This document shows, in pieces, positions 43,560 to 51,445 of a stretch of DNA of 64,000 nucleotides. The notes below the pieces were generated by a model that was given only the letters and a program-made list of their open reading frames with translations, made no database searches and was not told where the DNA came from. The stretch is from assembly GCA_965200235.1 (NCBI GenBank), contig OZ241339.1, forward strand, positions 620,001-684,000, written 5' to 3'. The stretch comes from Azotimanducus chitobiosivorans (lineage in GTDB: Bacteria > Pseudomonadota > Gammaproteobacteria > Pseudomonadales > Azotimanducaceae). How positions within the stretch are numbered: the stretch's first letter is position 1; every line of letters starts with the position of its first letter. The position numbers were made by a program, and so were the translations under genes.

Positions 43560-45064
43560 GCATCGCTCCCGGCCAGACTGCCCAAGGTCACCCACTTGTT
43601 GTAGGTCTCGGCGGACACATCATCAAAGCTGGCGGAGTACAGATCGCCGGAGGCGCTGAGGTTGATTTCCTCGATCACGGTCCCTTTGGGTCGTTTCTTT
43701 GGATTGAATGCCCAGACGCCGACCTCCGATCTCTGGAGGGCAATACCGTTGCCCTTGGCAGTCTTTTGGCGTGACTTGGGCACTGCGGATGTGAGGACAA
43801 TGTTGCTGAGCTCCTCCAGAACCCACTCGCTGTGGGTGGTCACTAGAACCCGGATGCCTGAATTCACGACGCTTGCGATCTGCCGGGTGAACTCAACCTG
43901 CATGGCGGGATGCAGATGCGATTCAGGTTCCTCGATGATCAGGAGGTCGCCCGGTACAACCAAATGGCGCAGGAACAGCACCACCGGGGCAAGTTCGGAA
44001 ACCATGGAGGAGGCGTTCATCAAGGGCAGCGTTTCACGCCACCCCTCCGGCTGGTAAGCGAAGCGGGGATAGCCCGTGGCCTCGCCTGTTTCCATCAGCA
44101 CCGTGCCTTGGAGGATGGCGTCCTCAATCTTCCCGGCTTGGCTGGCGCGCGATTTCCGGCGCCGATGCGGATGGCTGTCAATGCCGATCAGTTGCTCCAG
44201 AAAGTCTGCCAGCACGCCGGACAGCGTGGGCGTCTTGGGTGCTTGACGCAGGCCAGCCATTGCGGCTCTTTCGATCAGTGCGCTGACGACGACGCTGTGC
44301 GCGTGCATGACGCCCGTTCGATCCGCTGGCAGGTAGTAGGCCCGGCGATGCAGCGCGCCAACAATCTCAGGCAGCAACAGGTCGATCAATGACTCCAACA
44401 GGCGCGCATACCGGAACGGCGCTTCGGGCCGGCCGACGAGGAGTCGGCCGATTCGTTCCAGCTCCCATAGAGTGCGGCTGTGGCTGGTTTCGCCATTGAG
44501 CGAAAACTCCAGTTCGTCAGGAAAAGTGGAGCTGAACACCAGTGGTTTCAGTGACAGCTTGTGCTCAAACTTGATCGAGCCAGCGTCATCTGATGGTTTG
44601 CGCACGGTGACGCCCGTTCGTCCGCTCTTTCCTTTGCGCGCCAGAGCGGGAAGGCTGGCGGCCCCAAAGCATCGGGTGATTTCATCGGCAAGAGCGCGGG
44701 CCTGCTCGGAGAATAGGGACTGAATCGTCCGGGCAACGGCGGATGGTATGGTCAGCGCATCGTCGCTTTGCCTCGTCCACGGAGGCTCATCATGGCTGCC
44801 GAAGACTTCCCTAGCCCAGTCCCCAACGGCTTCGATTTTGTCCCGTGACGTTTCGATTCCCGACGCAAAGCGGACATGATCGCGCACCCCGCCCAGCATC
44901 TGCGACCCGAAGAACCGATGCAGCGCATAGATTAGGATGGCTAAGTAGGACTTGCCCGTGTTGCTCGGTCCCACAAAGACCGTCAACGGACGCAGATCGA
45001 TTCGTCCTTCAATGATCGGGCCAAAATTGGCGAGTTCCAGTTCGATCGGTTCTTTGGTGGTCAT
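43556..45064 (-). CDS. ABC/OLD-like AAA family ATPase (predicted defence ATPase)
   Basis: The ATG at 45064 gives 502 residues beginning TTKEPIELELANFGPI. VFVGPSNTGKSYLAILIYAL is Walker A (about 29-45); LLIIEEPESHLHPAMQ is Walker B with the D-loop and VLVTTHSEWVLEELSN the switch-histidine segment, as in ATPases of SMC/RecF/OLD type. The middle is helical with hydrophobic patches. No TOPRIM nuclease follows in the same chain, so it resembles ATPases that pair with a separate effector (compare Septu or PARIS). The stop overlaps the start of the small nuclease-like gene. Confidence 0.85.
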   Translation of the reverse strand: MTTKEPIELELANFGPIIEGRIDLRPLTVFVGPSNTGKSYLAILIYALHRFFGSQMLGGVRDHVRFASGIETSRDKIEAVGDWAREVFGSHDEPPWTRQSDDALTIPSAVARTIQSLFSEQARALADEITRCFGAASLPALARKGKSGRTGVTVRKPSDDAGSIKFEHKLSLKPLVFSSTFPDELEFSLNGETSHSRTLWELERIGRLLVGRPEAPFRYARLLESLIDLLLPEIVGALHRRAYYLPADRTGVMHAHSVVVSALIERAAMAGLRQAPKTPTLSGVLADFLEQLIGIDSHPHRRRKSRASQAGKIEDAILQGTVLMETGEATGYPRFAYQPEGWRETLPLMNASSMVSELAPVVLFLRHLVVPGDLLIIEEPESHLHPAMQVEFTRQIASVVNSGIRVLVTTHSEWVLEELSNIVLTSAVPKSRQKTAKGNGIALQRSEVGVWAFNPKKRPKGTVIEEINLSASGDLYSASFDDVSAETYNKWVTLGSLAGSDA

Positions 45065-45385
45065 TCTTCGTCCCAGTAAGTCTTGACGAGCGCGCTGATG
45101 CGAAAGGCAACTCCATCTCCTCATCATACGCGCCCTTAGCCGTCTGGTACGCTCCCTCGGTGCCTTGTTGCCAACACACTGAAGGAACCGCGCTGGCGAG
45201 GATGGGTGAATATCCTAGCCAGTACGGTTCCCCGCTCGAAACTTGTTCACGGGAGGCAAAGTACGGCTGGCTCAATGCGGAATCAAGCGAAAATCGCACC
45301 CGCGCATGTCGCCCTGAATGCCGTTGAAGCGAAAGTGATGACGCATGTATTCCTCATGCTTTCGCTTGATCTTTCACAATAGCCG
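45065..45385 (-). other. Interval upstream of the ATPase: decayed coding fragments and an inverted repeat
   Basis: No intact gene. A 19-codon frame (45120-45061) ends ALVKTYWDEE with its TGA overlapping the ATPase ATG (ATGA), which looks like the tail of a coupled upstream gene; another frame (45299 downwards) has natural composition, so a frameshifted gene is possible. AAGCGAAAG at 45327-45335 and CTTTCGCTT at 45359-45367 form a 9-bp inverted repeat with a 23-base loop just after the neighbouring coiled-coil gene. Confidence 0.35.
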
Positions 45386-45724
45386 TCACCCATCTTTCGC
45401 AGGCAGGCGATCTAGCATGAGCGAATAAAGATTGTCGAGCCTCCGGTTTGTGTCCTTTATGTCGGAGCGAAACTGCTCGTGCTCCTTCGCCCCTGCCTGG
45501 ATCGCGGCTTCTATGCGGGCAATGTTGGACGCCTGCTCCTTCGCACCCGCTTGGATCGAGGCTTCCATGCGAGCGATGTTGGCCTCGCCAACTTTTCCAA
45601 CAGCTTCTATCTGAGTGCTAAGCTTTGAACTCACGTTCTGAATGACGATCCAAACAATACCTATGGTGATTGCCGCAATCGTCGCCCACGGCATGAAATC
45701 TTGAATTGTCATAGCGTTTTCCAT
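45386..45724 (-). CDS. Membrane-anchored coiled-coil protein with tandem 18-residue repeat
   Basis: 112 residues from ATG 45724 (ATG 45712 also possible). Longer frames reaching 46030 run antisense through unrelated DNA and are not used. Residues 12-29 form one hydrophobic segment (WATIAAITIGIVWIVIQ), then a coiled coil carrying two copies of an 18-residue unit (NIARMEASIQAGAKEQAS at 49-66, NIARIEAAIQAGAKEHEQ at 67-84). No homologous family is recognised. Probably inner-membrane with a cytoplasmic or periplasmic rod. Confidence 0.6.
   Translation of the reverse strand: MENAMTIQDFMPWATIAAITIGIVWIVIQNVSSKLSTQIEAVGKVGEANIARMEASIQAGAKEQASNIARIEAAIQAGAKEHEQFRSDIKDTNRRLDNLYSLMLDRLPAKDG
45473..45580 (-). 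repeat. 54-bp tandem repeat inside the coiled-coil gene
   Basis: Two adjacent 54-bp units, 45527-45580 and 45473-45526, encode the two 18-residue copies. They differ mostly at third positions and in the last codons, indicating an older duplication kept under protein-level selection. Confidence 0.75.
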
Positions 45725-45782
45725 TGGTGGCACCGTGCGTATCGATGCGGATTCTAGCACCGACAGCATCCCCCGTCCGACG

Positions 45783-45846
45783 CGCCCCGCGCGATGCGGA
45801 TGGCGATTTCGCCGCGGTTGGCGATAAGGATTCGGTTGAAGGCCAT
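45783..45846 (-). pseudogene. Duplicated 5' fragment of the acyl-CoA carboxylase gene
   Basis: From an ATG at 45846 the minus strand reads MAFNRILIANRGEIAIRIAR, nearly identical to the first 20 residues of the carboxylase encoded at 41613. Homology stops a few codons later. It is a relic of duplication, not a gene, and directly abuts the start region of the coiled-coil gene. Confidence 0.85.
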
Positions 45847-45914
45847 GCTGGTCTCGGGGACTGCGTATGCAATTGCGCAAGAGTTGGGTGCGGGTTGCAA
45901 GTCGCAGAGTTGTC
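45790..45914. repeat. Direct repeat, distal copy lacking the tRNA
   Basis: Same orientation as the proximal copy at 41557-41843. Relative to it, 162 bp including tRNA-Gly are missing; the joint falls on a shared GCAA (proximal 41636-41639 and 41798-41801). Blocks are offset by 4,233 and 4,071 bp from the proximal copy. Confidence 0.9.
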
Positions 45915-46051
45915 TTGTCAGCGCGACGCAGTATAGTAAGAAGAGGTATCGTTAAGTATTTAAGCCGCCGAGCAATCTTTTCATTAAAGCAACGAGATCC
46001 CTTTGTGCTTATCCTCAACCCCAAGTTCACGCCGATGTGGAGAGATGCACA

Positions 46052-46246
46052 ATGACAGGAAAGAAAGTCCCCAAGGTACGTCTTGTTGATCCCAATGTCG
46101 AACCGACAGACGAAGAACTGGCGATGATTGCAGAGTCAATGATGGAAGGCGTCAAGCAACGTGCGGAAAAAGCAGAAGCCGCGTTTCAAGCACAAATGCG
46201 AACCGTGTTCGGGCCACAGTACCAAGCGAGTAACCATGAGCGATGA
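46052..46246 (+). CDS. Small acidic protein, possible antitoxin of a lost zeta toxin
   Basis: 64 residues from ATG 46052 (starts TGKKVPKVRLVDPNVEPTDE). A helical, charged body follows (DEELAMIAESMMEGVKQRAE). Its TGA overlaps the ATG of a short frame beginning SARQPNLIVIGG, which is the start of a zeta-toxin-type P-loop kinase cut off inside its Walker A. By position it would be the antitoxin; the sequence itself is not one I can place in a known antitoxin family. Confidence 0.55.
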   Translation: MTGKKVPKVRLVDPNVEPTDEELAMIAESMMEGVKQRAEKAEAAFQAQMRTVFGPQYQASNHER

Positions 46247-46305
46247 GCGCCAGACAACCCAACCTCATCGTCATTGGAGGCGCGCTTGGTGCGCATTCCC
46301 ATTGA
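46243..46305 (+). pseudogene. Truncated zeta-toxin-like P-loop gene start
   Basis: ATG 46243 overlaps the upstream stop (ATGA). The 20-residue product reads PNLIVIGG then ALGAHSH and stops; zeta toxins have PNLIVIGGPNGAGKST at this point. The P-loop and the whole rest of the toxin are gone. Confidence 0.5.
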
Positions 46306-46368
46306 ACCAGAACAAAGTTAACACAGCATGACGGTTGGATGACTGTTCGGTGACAGGCGCGAGGCTCC

Positions 46369-46374
46369 TATAAT
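46369..46374 (+). promoter_or_regulatory. Possible -10 element for the nnrU-like gene
   Basis: A perfect TATAAT sits about 35 bases before the preferred start at 46410. The nearest -35-like hexamer, GTGACA at 46350-46355, is only 13 bases away, shorter than standard, so the call is tentative. Confidence 0.3.
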
Positions 46375-46409
46375 TGGTGTGTGTCCCTTTTTGTGTGGTG
46401 GTGCATCTG

Positions 46410-47138
46410 ATGGCGGCTTTTGCGATGAGTGAATTTGCGTGGTTGTGCGTATGGGCGCTGCTGTTCGTCTTGCAGCACCTTGGGGTCACGAGTTCTGGAC
46501 TGCGCACAGCGCTTGTCGGCAAGATCGGCGAAAAAGCGTATCTCGGCGTCTACTCGCTGCTGTCGATCGTCATTTTCGTGTTGCTGGTGCGGGCGTACAA
46601 CGACAGCCTGCCGAGCATGGTGTTCTGGCCGACATTCGAGTGGATGCGCGTGCTTGCGCTGTGTGTCATGCCGGTCGCGCTGTTCCTCTTGATCGGCGGT
46701 CTGGTGCATCGCAACCCATCGACGGTCGGCGTGGTGCTCGATGACGGCGAGGAAGTGCCAGCCACCGGCGTGATGCGCATCACGCGCCATCCGGTGCAGT
46801 CTGCGATTCTTATCTGGTCGCTCACCCATGTGCTCGTCAATCCCGACCCGCCGTCGCTTGTCTTCTTCGGCGCTATCGCGCTCGTGTCGGGCTATGGCAT
46901 GCGCCTCATCGATCAGCGCAAGCAAGCCGTGTTTGGCGCATCTTGGCAAGCGTTCAGTGAGGCGACGTCTGCTATTCCGTTTGTCGCGGTTGCCAGCGGG
47001 CGCCAATCGCTGCGGCTCAAGGAGATCGGCGTGCTGGCGCCTGCGCTGACGCTTTTCGCCTATTTTGCGCTGTGGTGGGGACACGCATACGTATCGGGCG
47101 TGTCGCTCGTTCAAGTCATTCAGGCAGCAAATGCCTGA
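46410..47138 (+). CDS. NnrU family membrane protein
   Basis: About 242 residues from ATG 46410 (46425 also plausible; the TTG at 46374 lies within the presumed promoter). At least five hydrophobic segments, HLGVTSSGLRTALVGKIGE, GVMRITRHPVQSAI and the C-terminal membrane helix identify NnrU, a family linked to denitrification and isoprenoid-type methyltransferase folds. Role here unknown. The 3' end overlaps the convergent malate dehydrogenase gene by 23 bp. Confidence 0.85.
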   Translation: MAAFAMSEFAWLCVWALLFVLQHLGVTSSGLRTALVGKIGEKAYLGVYSLLSIVIFVLLVRAYNDSLPSMVFWPTFEWMRVLALCVMPVALFLLIGGLVHRNPSTVGVVLDDGEEVPATGVMRITRHPVQSAILIWSLTHVLVNPDPPSLVFFGAIALVSGYGMRLIDQRKQAVFGASWQAFSEATSAIPFVAVASGRQSLRLKEIGVLAPALTLFAYFALWWGHAYVSGVSLVQVIQAANA

Positions 47139-48099
47139 CCGCATCGCGCTCTTCAATGAGTTCGGCTTGCGTGAGCATCATGCGCTTGCGGCTCTCTTCG
47201 CCGATTGACCAGGACTGCTCGATCTGCCATTCGCCGTCCGTTGTGTGGCAGGGGAACGAATAGATGAGGCCAGGCTCGGTGTCGAAGCTGCCATCTGAAC
47301 AGACGCCCATGCTCACGACATCCTCGCCGCCAGAGCCACTGAGCCAGTCGCGCATGTGCTCGATGGCGGCGTTGGCAGCCGAAGCGGCTGATGAAGCCCC
47401 GCGCGCCTTGATGATCGCGGCGCCGCGCTGCTGCACCGACGGAATGAAGGTGTCAGAGACCCAGGCCGCATCGACAAGTTCGCCAGCGGCGCGTCCGTCA
47501 ACGCTCGCGTTGGTGATGTCCGGGTATTGCGTGGCCGAGTGATTGCCCCAGATGCACAGGCGCGTCACGCGGCTGACATGCGTGCCAACTTTCTCAGCAA
47601 GCTGGGCTTTGGCGCGATTATGGTCGAGCCGGGTCATGGCCGTGAATTGCCGCGGATTGAGGCTCGGCGCGTTTCGCTGCGCAATGAGGCAATTGGTGTT
47701 GGCCGGATTGCCGACGACGAGCACGCGCACGTCTCTCGATGCGACCTGATCGAGCGCGCGGCCTTGCACTGAAAAAATCGCTGCATTGGCTTCCAAGAGG
47801 TCTTTGCGCTCCATGCCCGGTCCGCGCGGCCTGGAGCCGACAAGCAGCGCGACCTCGGTGTCCGCAAAGGCGACTTGGGCATCATCGCTTGCCTGCACGT
47901 CTGCAAGTAGGTCGAAGGCGCAGTCGTGCAATTCCATGATGACGCCGCCCAAGGCATCGAGCGCTGGCGTGATTTCAAGCAGCTTGAGAATGACCGGCTG
48001 GTCGGGGCCGAGCAGTTGACCGGATGCAATCCGAAAGAGCAGGGCATAGCCGATTTGACCGGCAGCGCCGGTGACGGAAACGACGACAGGAGGCTTCAT
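47116..48099 (-). CDS. mdh: Malate dehydrogenase
   Basis: 327 residues from ATG 48099, the usual length of the bacterial cytosolic-type MDH. VSVTGAAGQIGYALLFRIASG is the NAD-binding loop, GSRPRGPGMERKDLL the mobile substrate loop with catalytic arginines, NPANTNCLIA and the active-site histidine segment IWGNHSATQYPD follow. It interconverts malate and oxaloacetate in the TCA cycle. The family is distinct from the E. coli Mdh type. The ELM1-like gene lies upstream on the same strand. Confidence 0.96.
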   Translation of the reverse strand: MKPPVVVSVTGAAGQIGYALLFRIASGQLLGPDQPVILKLLEITPALDALGGVIMELHDCAFDLLADVQASDDAQVAFADTEVALLVGSRPRGPGMERKDLLEANAAIFSVQGRALDQVASRDVRVLVVGNPANTNCLIAQRNAPSLNPRQFTAMTRLDHNRAKAQLAEKVGTHVSRVTRLCIWGNHSATQYPDITNASVDGRAAGELVDAAWVSDTFIPSVQQRGAAIIKARGASSAASAANAAIEHMRDWLSGSGGEDVVSMGVCSDGSFDTEPGLIYSFPCHTTDGEWQIEQSWSIGEESRKRMMLTQAELIEERDAVRHLLPE

Positions 48100-48137
48100 A
48101 TGGGGCTTCAATCAAGTGGAGAGCAGCGAAAATTGTA

Positions 48138-49163
48138 TCAATGTGCGCCGATGAGCTTCTTGACCGCGCTGCGTGCCCGCGCCAAGTCTGTGTTGTCGTA
48201 AGGTGCGCAAGTCGGCAGTTCCGTGGTGCCTTCGCGAAGCCAGCATGCATGGCCTGCATCAACGATTCGCTCGTGAAGCCTGCCGATGTCGCGCCGAAGT
48301 CTGCGCGGCGCAAGGCGCATGGCGAGCCTGTGCGCAATGGCGCTGACTCGGAAGTTCGCGGGGTGCCGCCACCAGCGGGCATCGCCAAAATCAAAAAGCA
48401 GGACGGGTTTCTTTATCGCTAGCGCATCGCTCAGCATGGAAGCGCTGTCGCAGGTCACGATCACGGCATCGGCGCTTGCGAGGTAGTCCGCATAGGGATT
48501 GTCCGCTTGTCCCCAGCACCAGAGGTGGTGCGGTACTTGCAAACTTTCGAGGTGTGCTGTTGCCGAAGCAGGCGTTCGCGCACTCGTCGAGATGAGCAGG
48601 CTGCCTGACAGCGCCTTGGCGAGTTCGCTCGAGAGGCGCGCAAGGCGCTCGCCGTGACGACGGTCAAGCGTCCATGCGCCGCTATTCCCGCCAATCAAGA
48701 GCGCGATGTGTGGTTTCGGCAAGTGACTGAAACCTGATGTCGATACGTGCGACGCTCGTGTCGATGCGTGCAATGGAAGCTGAAGTTCGATGCGTTTTTC
48801 CGCCGGTTCCAGCAAATACTGCGGCGTGAACAATACGAGGTCGAAGCCATCCGGATGGTGCCACGGCCTGCCGAGATGTACGATCTTCGTCCGGCCCTCA
48901 GATGCCTTGCCGATGTAGCGCGCGGCGGCTTCGTTTCGTCGCCCGGCGGTGATCACGAGGTCTGGCCAAGGCGGTTTGATCAGCCGCTTCGATCGCCCGT
49001 CGAGCCCTCTGAGGCTCGGTCTGCCAATGAGCGTCACCATCAACTCGGCAGGCGAATAGCGCATGGGTATCTCGCGAGTCTCAACGTCGAGTGCGCCAGC
49101 GAGGGCGCGCATCTGCGCATTGTCGCCAGCTTTGTGGCCGGTCAGTAGCCAGGCTTGCGGCAT
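48138..49163 (-). CDS. ELM1/GtrOC1 family putative glycosyltransferase-like protein
   Basis: 341 residues from ATG 49163 (starts PQAWLLTGHKAGDNAQ; TTG 49181 less likely). WLLTGHKAGDNAQMRALA, PDLVITAGRRNEAAARYI, HLGRPWHHPDGFDLVLFTPQY and VTCDSASMLSDALAIKKPV are the features of the DUF1022/ELM1 family, glycosyltransferase-B-like proteins. Substrate is unknown; envelope glycan work is a reasonable guess because LPS-transport genes follow on the other strand. Confidence 0.85.
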   Translation of the reverse strand: MPQAWLLTGHKAGDNAQMRALAGALDVETREIPMRYSPAELMVTLIGRPSLRGLDGRSKRLIKPPWPDLVITAGRRNEAAARYIGKASEGRTKIVHLGRPWHHPDGFDLVLFTPQYLLEPAEKRIELQLPLHASTRASHVSTSGFSHLPKPHIALLIGGNSGAWTLDRRHGERLARLSSELAKALSGSLLISTSARTPASATAHLESLQVPHHLWCWGQADNPYADYLASADAVIVTCDSASMLSDALAIKKPVLLFDFGDARWWRHPANFRVSAIAHRLAMRLAPRRLRRDIGRLHERIVDAGHACWLREGTTELPTCAPYDNTDLARARSAVKKLIGAH

Positions 49164-49265
49164 GGGAAGCGAAACGAACAAGGGAATTGAACCTTACATG
49201 AAACGCCCGCCTACATGAGCGCCTGATAAGATGCTGAGACCTCACCACGCTTCCTCATCACGCTC

Positions 49266-50318
49266 TTGATTGCCGCGCGCTACTTGCATCTTTCGACCTT
49301 GACGCCGATCGCCTTGTCGTTCGCGCTGCTCGTCGCGCTCTTTCTCTTCTTTGCGGCGGCGGATCTGCTGAACGACGCTGTCAGCCGTGTGCTGAGCGCC
49401 GCCTCGCTGCCTCGCCTGCTGCTCGTGCAAACCTTGATCGCCTGCGAAGTGCTGATCCCCTCGGCGCTTTATTTCGGCATCGTGGACGGGCTTGGCCGAA
49501 TGTACCGCAGCTCGGAACTCGTGGTGTTCTACGCGAATGGCTGGAGCGAAGTGCGAACGGCGCTGACACTCGCCCAAGTGCTGATTCCTGCGGCGATTCT
49601 CGTCGCGGTCCTTTCCATCTTCGTGCGTCCCATTGCGTATGAGCTGAGTTATGCGATCGAAGCTGAATCTGCCAAGCGTATCGAACCCGAGAGCTTGGTG
49701 CCTGGGCGCTTCTATCCTTTGGCGGATGAGGAGATGACCTTGAGCGTCGGCGGCGTCGATGGTGACCTCATGCTCGATGTGTTTGTGCAGACGGAAGGCG
49801 GCGACGGATCGCGGGTGATTCGGGCGCGTGAGGGGCGGCTGCTTGAATCAGGCGCGGAGCCCGGCGTCGGGCGGGTCATCGAGTTAACTGACGGCTACGC
49901 TTACCGGCTCGGCGCTGGCGTCGATCACGAATACACATACGAGCGCCTGCAATTGAAGCTCGAAGCGCCCTCCCAGGCGAGCCAAGTGCGCAATCGACGT
50001 GCGCAGCCGACCGAGGCGCTGTTTGGTTCCGATAATCCGAAGGAAGCAGCCGAGCTTCAATGGCGCTTGTCACTGCCGTTCACCTCGCTGCTCATGGGGC
50101 TGCTCGCCGTGCCTTTGGCGCGAAGCGCTCCGCGGCGGAGCCGCTTTCGGCAAATGCTGTTTGCGATCCTTGCCTATGCGGTGGCGTTCAACCTCGCCAT
50201 TATCGCCAAGGGCTGGGTCGAGAGCGGGCTCGTCGGCGTGTTCCCCGGCATCTGGTGGTTTCACGGACTGCTGCTGCTCACGCTGGTGCTCTTGATGCGG
50301 CGGCCAGCGCTCCGCTAA
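49266..50318 (+). CDS. lptF: LptF, LPS export permease
   Basis: 350 residues from a TTG start (no ATG or GTG fits the family N-terminus ARYLHLSTLTPIALSF). Three N-terminal membrane segments, a periplasmic beta-jellyroll (about 140-250) and three C-terminal segments match LptF/LptG permeases, which with LptB lift LPS out of the inner membrane. The stop TAA shares one base with the lptG ATG (TAATG). Confidence 0.9.
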   Translation: MIAARYLHLSTLTPIALSFALLVALFLFFAAADLLNDAVSRVLSAASLPRLLLVQTLIACEVLIPSALYFGIVDGLGRMYRSSELVVFYANGWSEVRTALTLAQVLIPAAILVAVLSIFVRPIAYELSYAIEAESAKRIEPESLVPGRFYPLADEEMTLSVGGVDGDLMLDVFVQTEGGDGSRVIRAREGRLLESGAEPGVGRVIELTDGYAYRLGAGVDHEYTYERLQLKLEAPSQASQVRNRRAQPTEALFGSDNPKEAAELQWRLSLPFTSLLMGLLAVPLARSAPRRSRFRQMLFAILAYAVAFNLAIIAKGWVESGLVGVFPGIWWFHGLLLLTLVLLMRRPALR

Positions 50319-51436
50319 TGCGATTGCTGACTCGATACCTGCTCACTGAGCTGGCCAAGGGCTACCTGCTTGCTGCGCTTGCGCTTGCCGCGCTGTTCTT
50401 CATATTTGGCGTTGTTCGTGAAATCGACAACCTCGGTGAAGGCAGCTATCGGCTGTATCACGCCGCGTGGTATGTCGGCATGACAAGCTTCAATACCCTG
50501 CTCGAACTGCTTCCCTTCGTGGCATTCCTTGGCGGATTGCTGGCGCTGTCGAATCTCGCGAGGCGCCAAGAGATGCTCGTGATGAGCAGCGCGGGGCTGC
50601 CGATCTCGCACGGTGTGCGCGCATCTGCCTTGGCATCGGGAAGCCTTGCGCTTCTTGCGCTTATTCTCGGCGAGTGGCTGGCGCCGCCGCTCTACAAGGA
50701 AGCGGAACTGCAGCGCATGCTGCTCAAGTCGGGCAGCGCCGAACTCCTGCAAGGCGGCGGTTTCTGGGTGCGCGGCGATCAGTGGTATCTGAAAGCGCAG
50801 CGGCTCGGCGCGGGAAAGGACCCCGAGTCCGTCCTCATTTTGGAATTCACGCCGGACGGTCCACTGAAGCGCTACTACCGCGCCGCGAGCGCCGAGATAC
50901 TGACATCGGGTCATTGGGCGCTGAAGGAAGTGGAAAGCCGAGAGTTTGCAACTGGCGGCTCGGTCTTGCGTAGAAGCCCTTTGCAGGAATGGACGCCGCC
51001 TTCAAGCGTGACGCCGCTTGCAGGCGGCGCGTCTGACTCGGTACGCGAAGATGCGCCCGGGCGAATTCAGCCCTTGCCGCTCGCATCCTTGAGCCTGTCT
51101 CAATTGAGCGCGCGGGTCTCTGCCTTGCGCGCTGACAAGTTGCCAGCCGACGATGCCGAACTCTTGTTCTGGCAGCGGCTGCTCGCGCCTTTTGGAGTCG
51201 TCGCTATGGGCCTGCTCATCATGCCGCTTATTTTTGGGGATCTGCGCTCCGGGAACTTTGGATTGCGGCTTGCGATCGGCTCTGGCGTCGGCGTTGGCAT
51301 GTGGATACTTGGCGACCTCACCGGCTCGGTCGCGCTCCTGATCAGCGCGCCAGCATTCCTGTCGGCTGCCCTGCCGATCTTGCTCATTGGCTGCGCGTCT
51401 TGGGCGAGCATCCGTTATTTCGGGCGACGAGTGTAA
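50318..51436 (+). CDS. lptG: LptG, LPS export permease
   Basis: 372 residues from ATG 50318; the longer frame from 50060 lies inside lptF and is discarded. RLLTRYLLTELAKGYLLAALAL, FVAFLGGLLALSNLARRQEMLVM with the coupling helix, a periplasmic beta domain (GGGFWVRGDQWYLKAQRL) and three final membrane segments match LptG, partner of LptF. Nine bases separate it from the ABC exporter gene. Confidence 0.9.
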   Translation: MRLLTRYLLTELAKGYLLAALALAALFFIFGVVREIDNLGEGSYRLYHAAWYVGMTSFNTLLELLPFVAFLGGLLALSNLARRQEMLVMSSAGLPISHGVRASALASGSLALLALILGEWLAPPLYKEAELQRMLLKSGSAELLQGGGFWVRGDQWYLKAQRLGAGKDPESVLILEFTPDGPLKRYYRAASAEILTSGHWALKEVESREFATGGSVLRRSPLQEWTPPSSVTPLAGGASDSVREDAPGRIQPLPLASLSLSQLSARVSALRADKLPADDAELLFWQRLLAPFGVVAMGLLIMPLIFGDLRSGNFGLRLAIGSGVGVGMWILGDLTGSVALLISAPAFLSAALPILLIGCASWASIRYFGRRV

Positions 51437-51445
51437 GGAGCGTCA

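Noticed and set aside
45386..46030. 214-residue gene in the frame of the coiled-coil protein
   Set aside because: The first ~100 residues run through the carboxylase duplication in an unrelated frame and are arginine-rich with no protein character.
50060..50317. N-terminal extension of LptG
   Set aside because: Lies inside lptF in another frame and is basic and non-hydrophobic; ATG 50318 fits the family.
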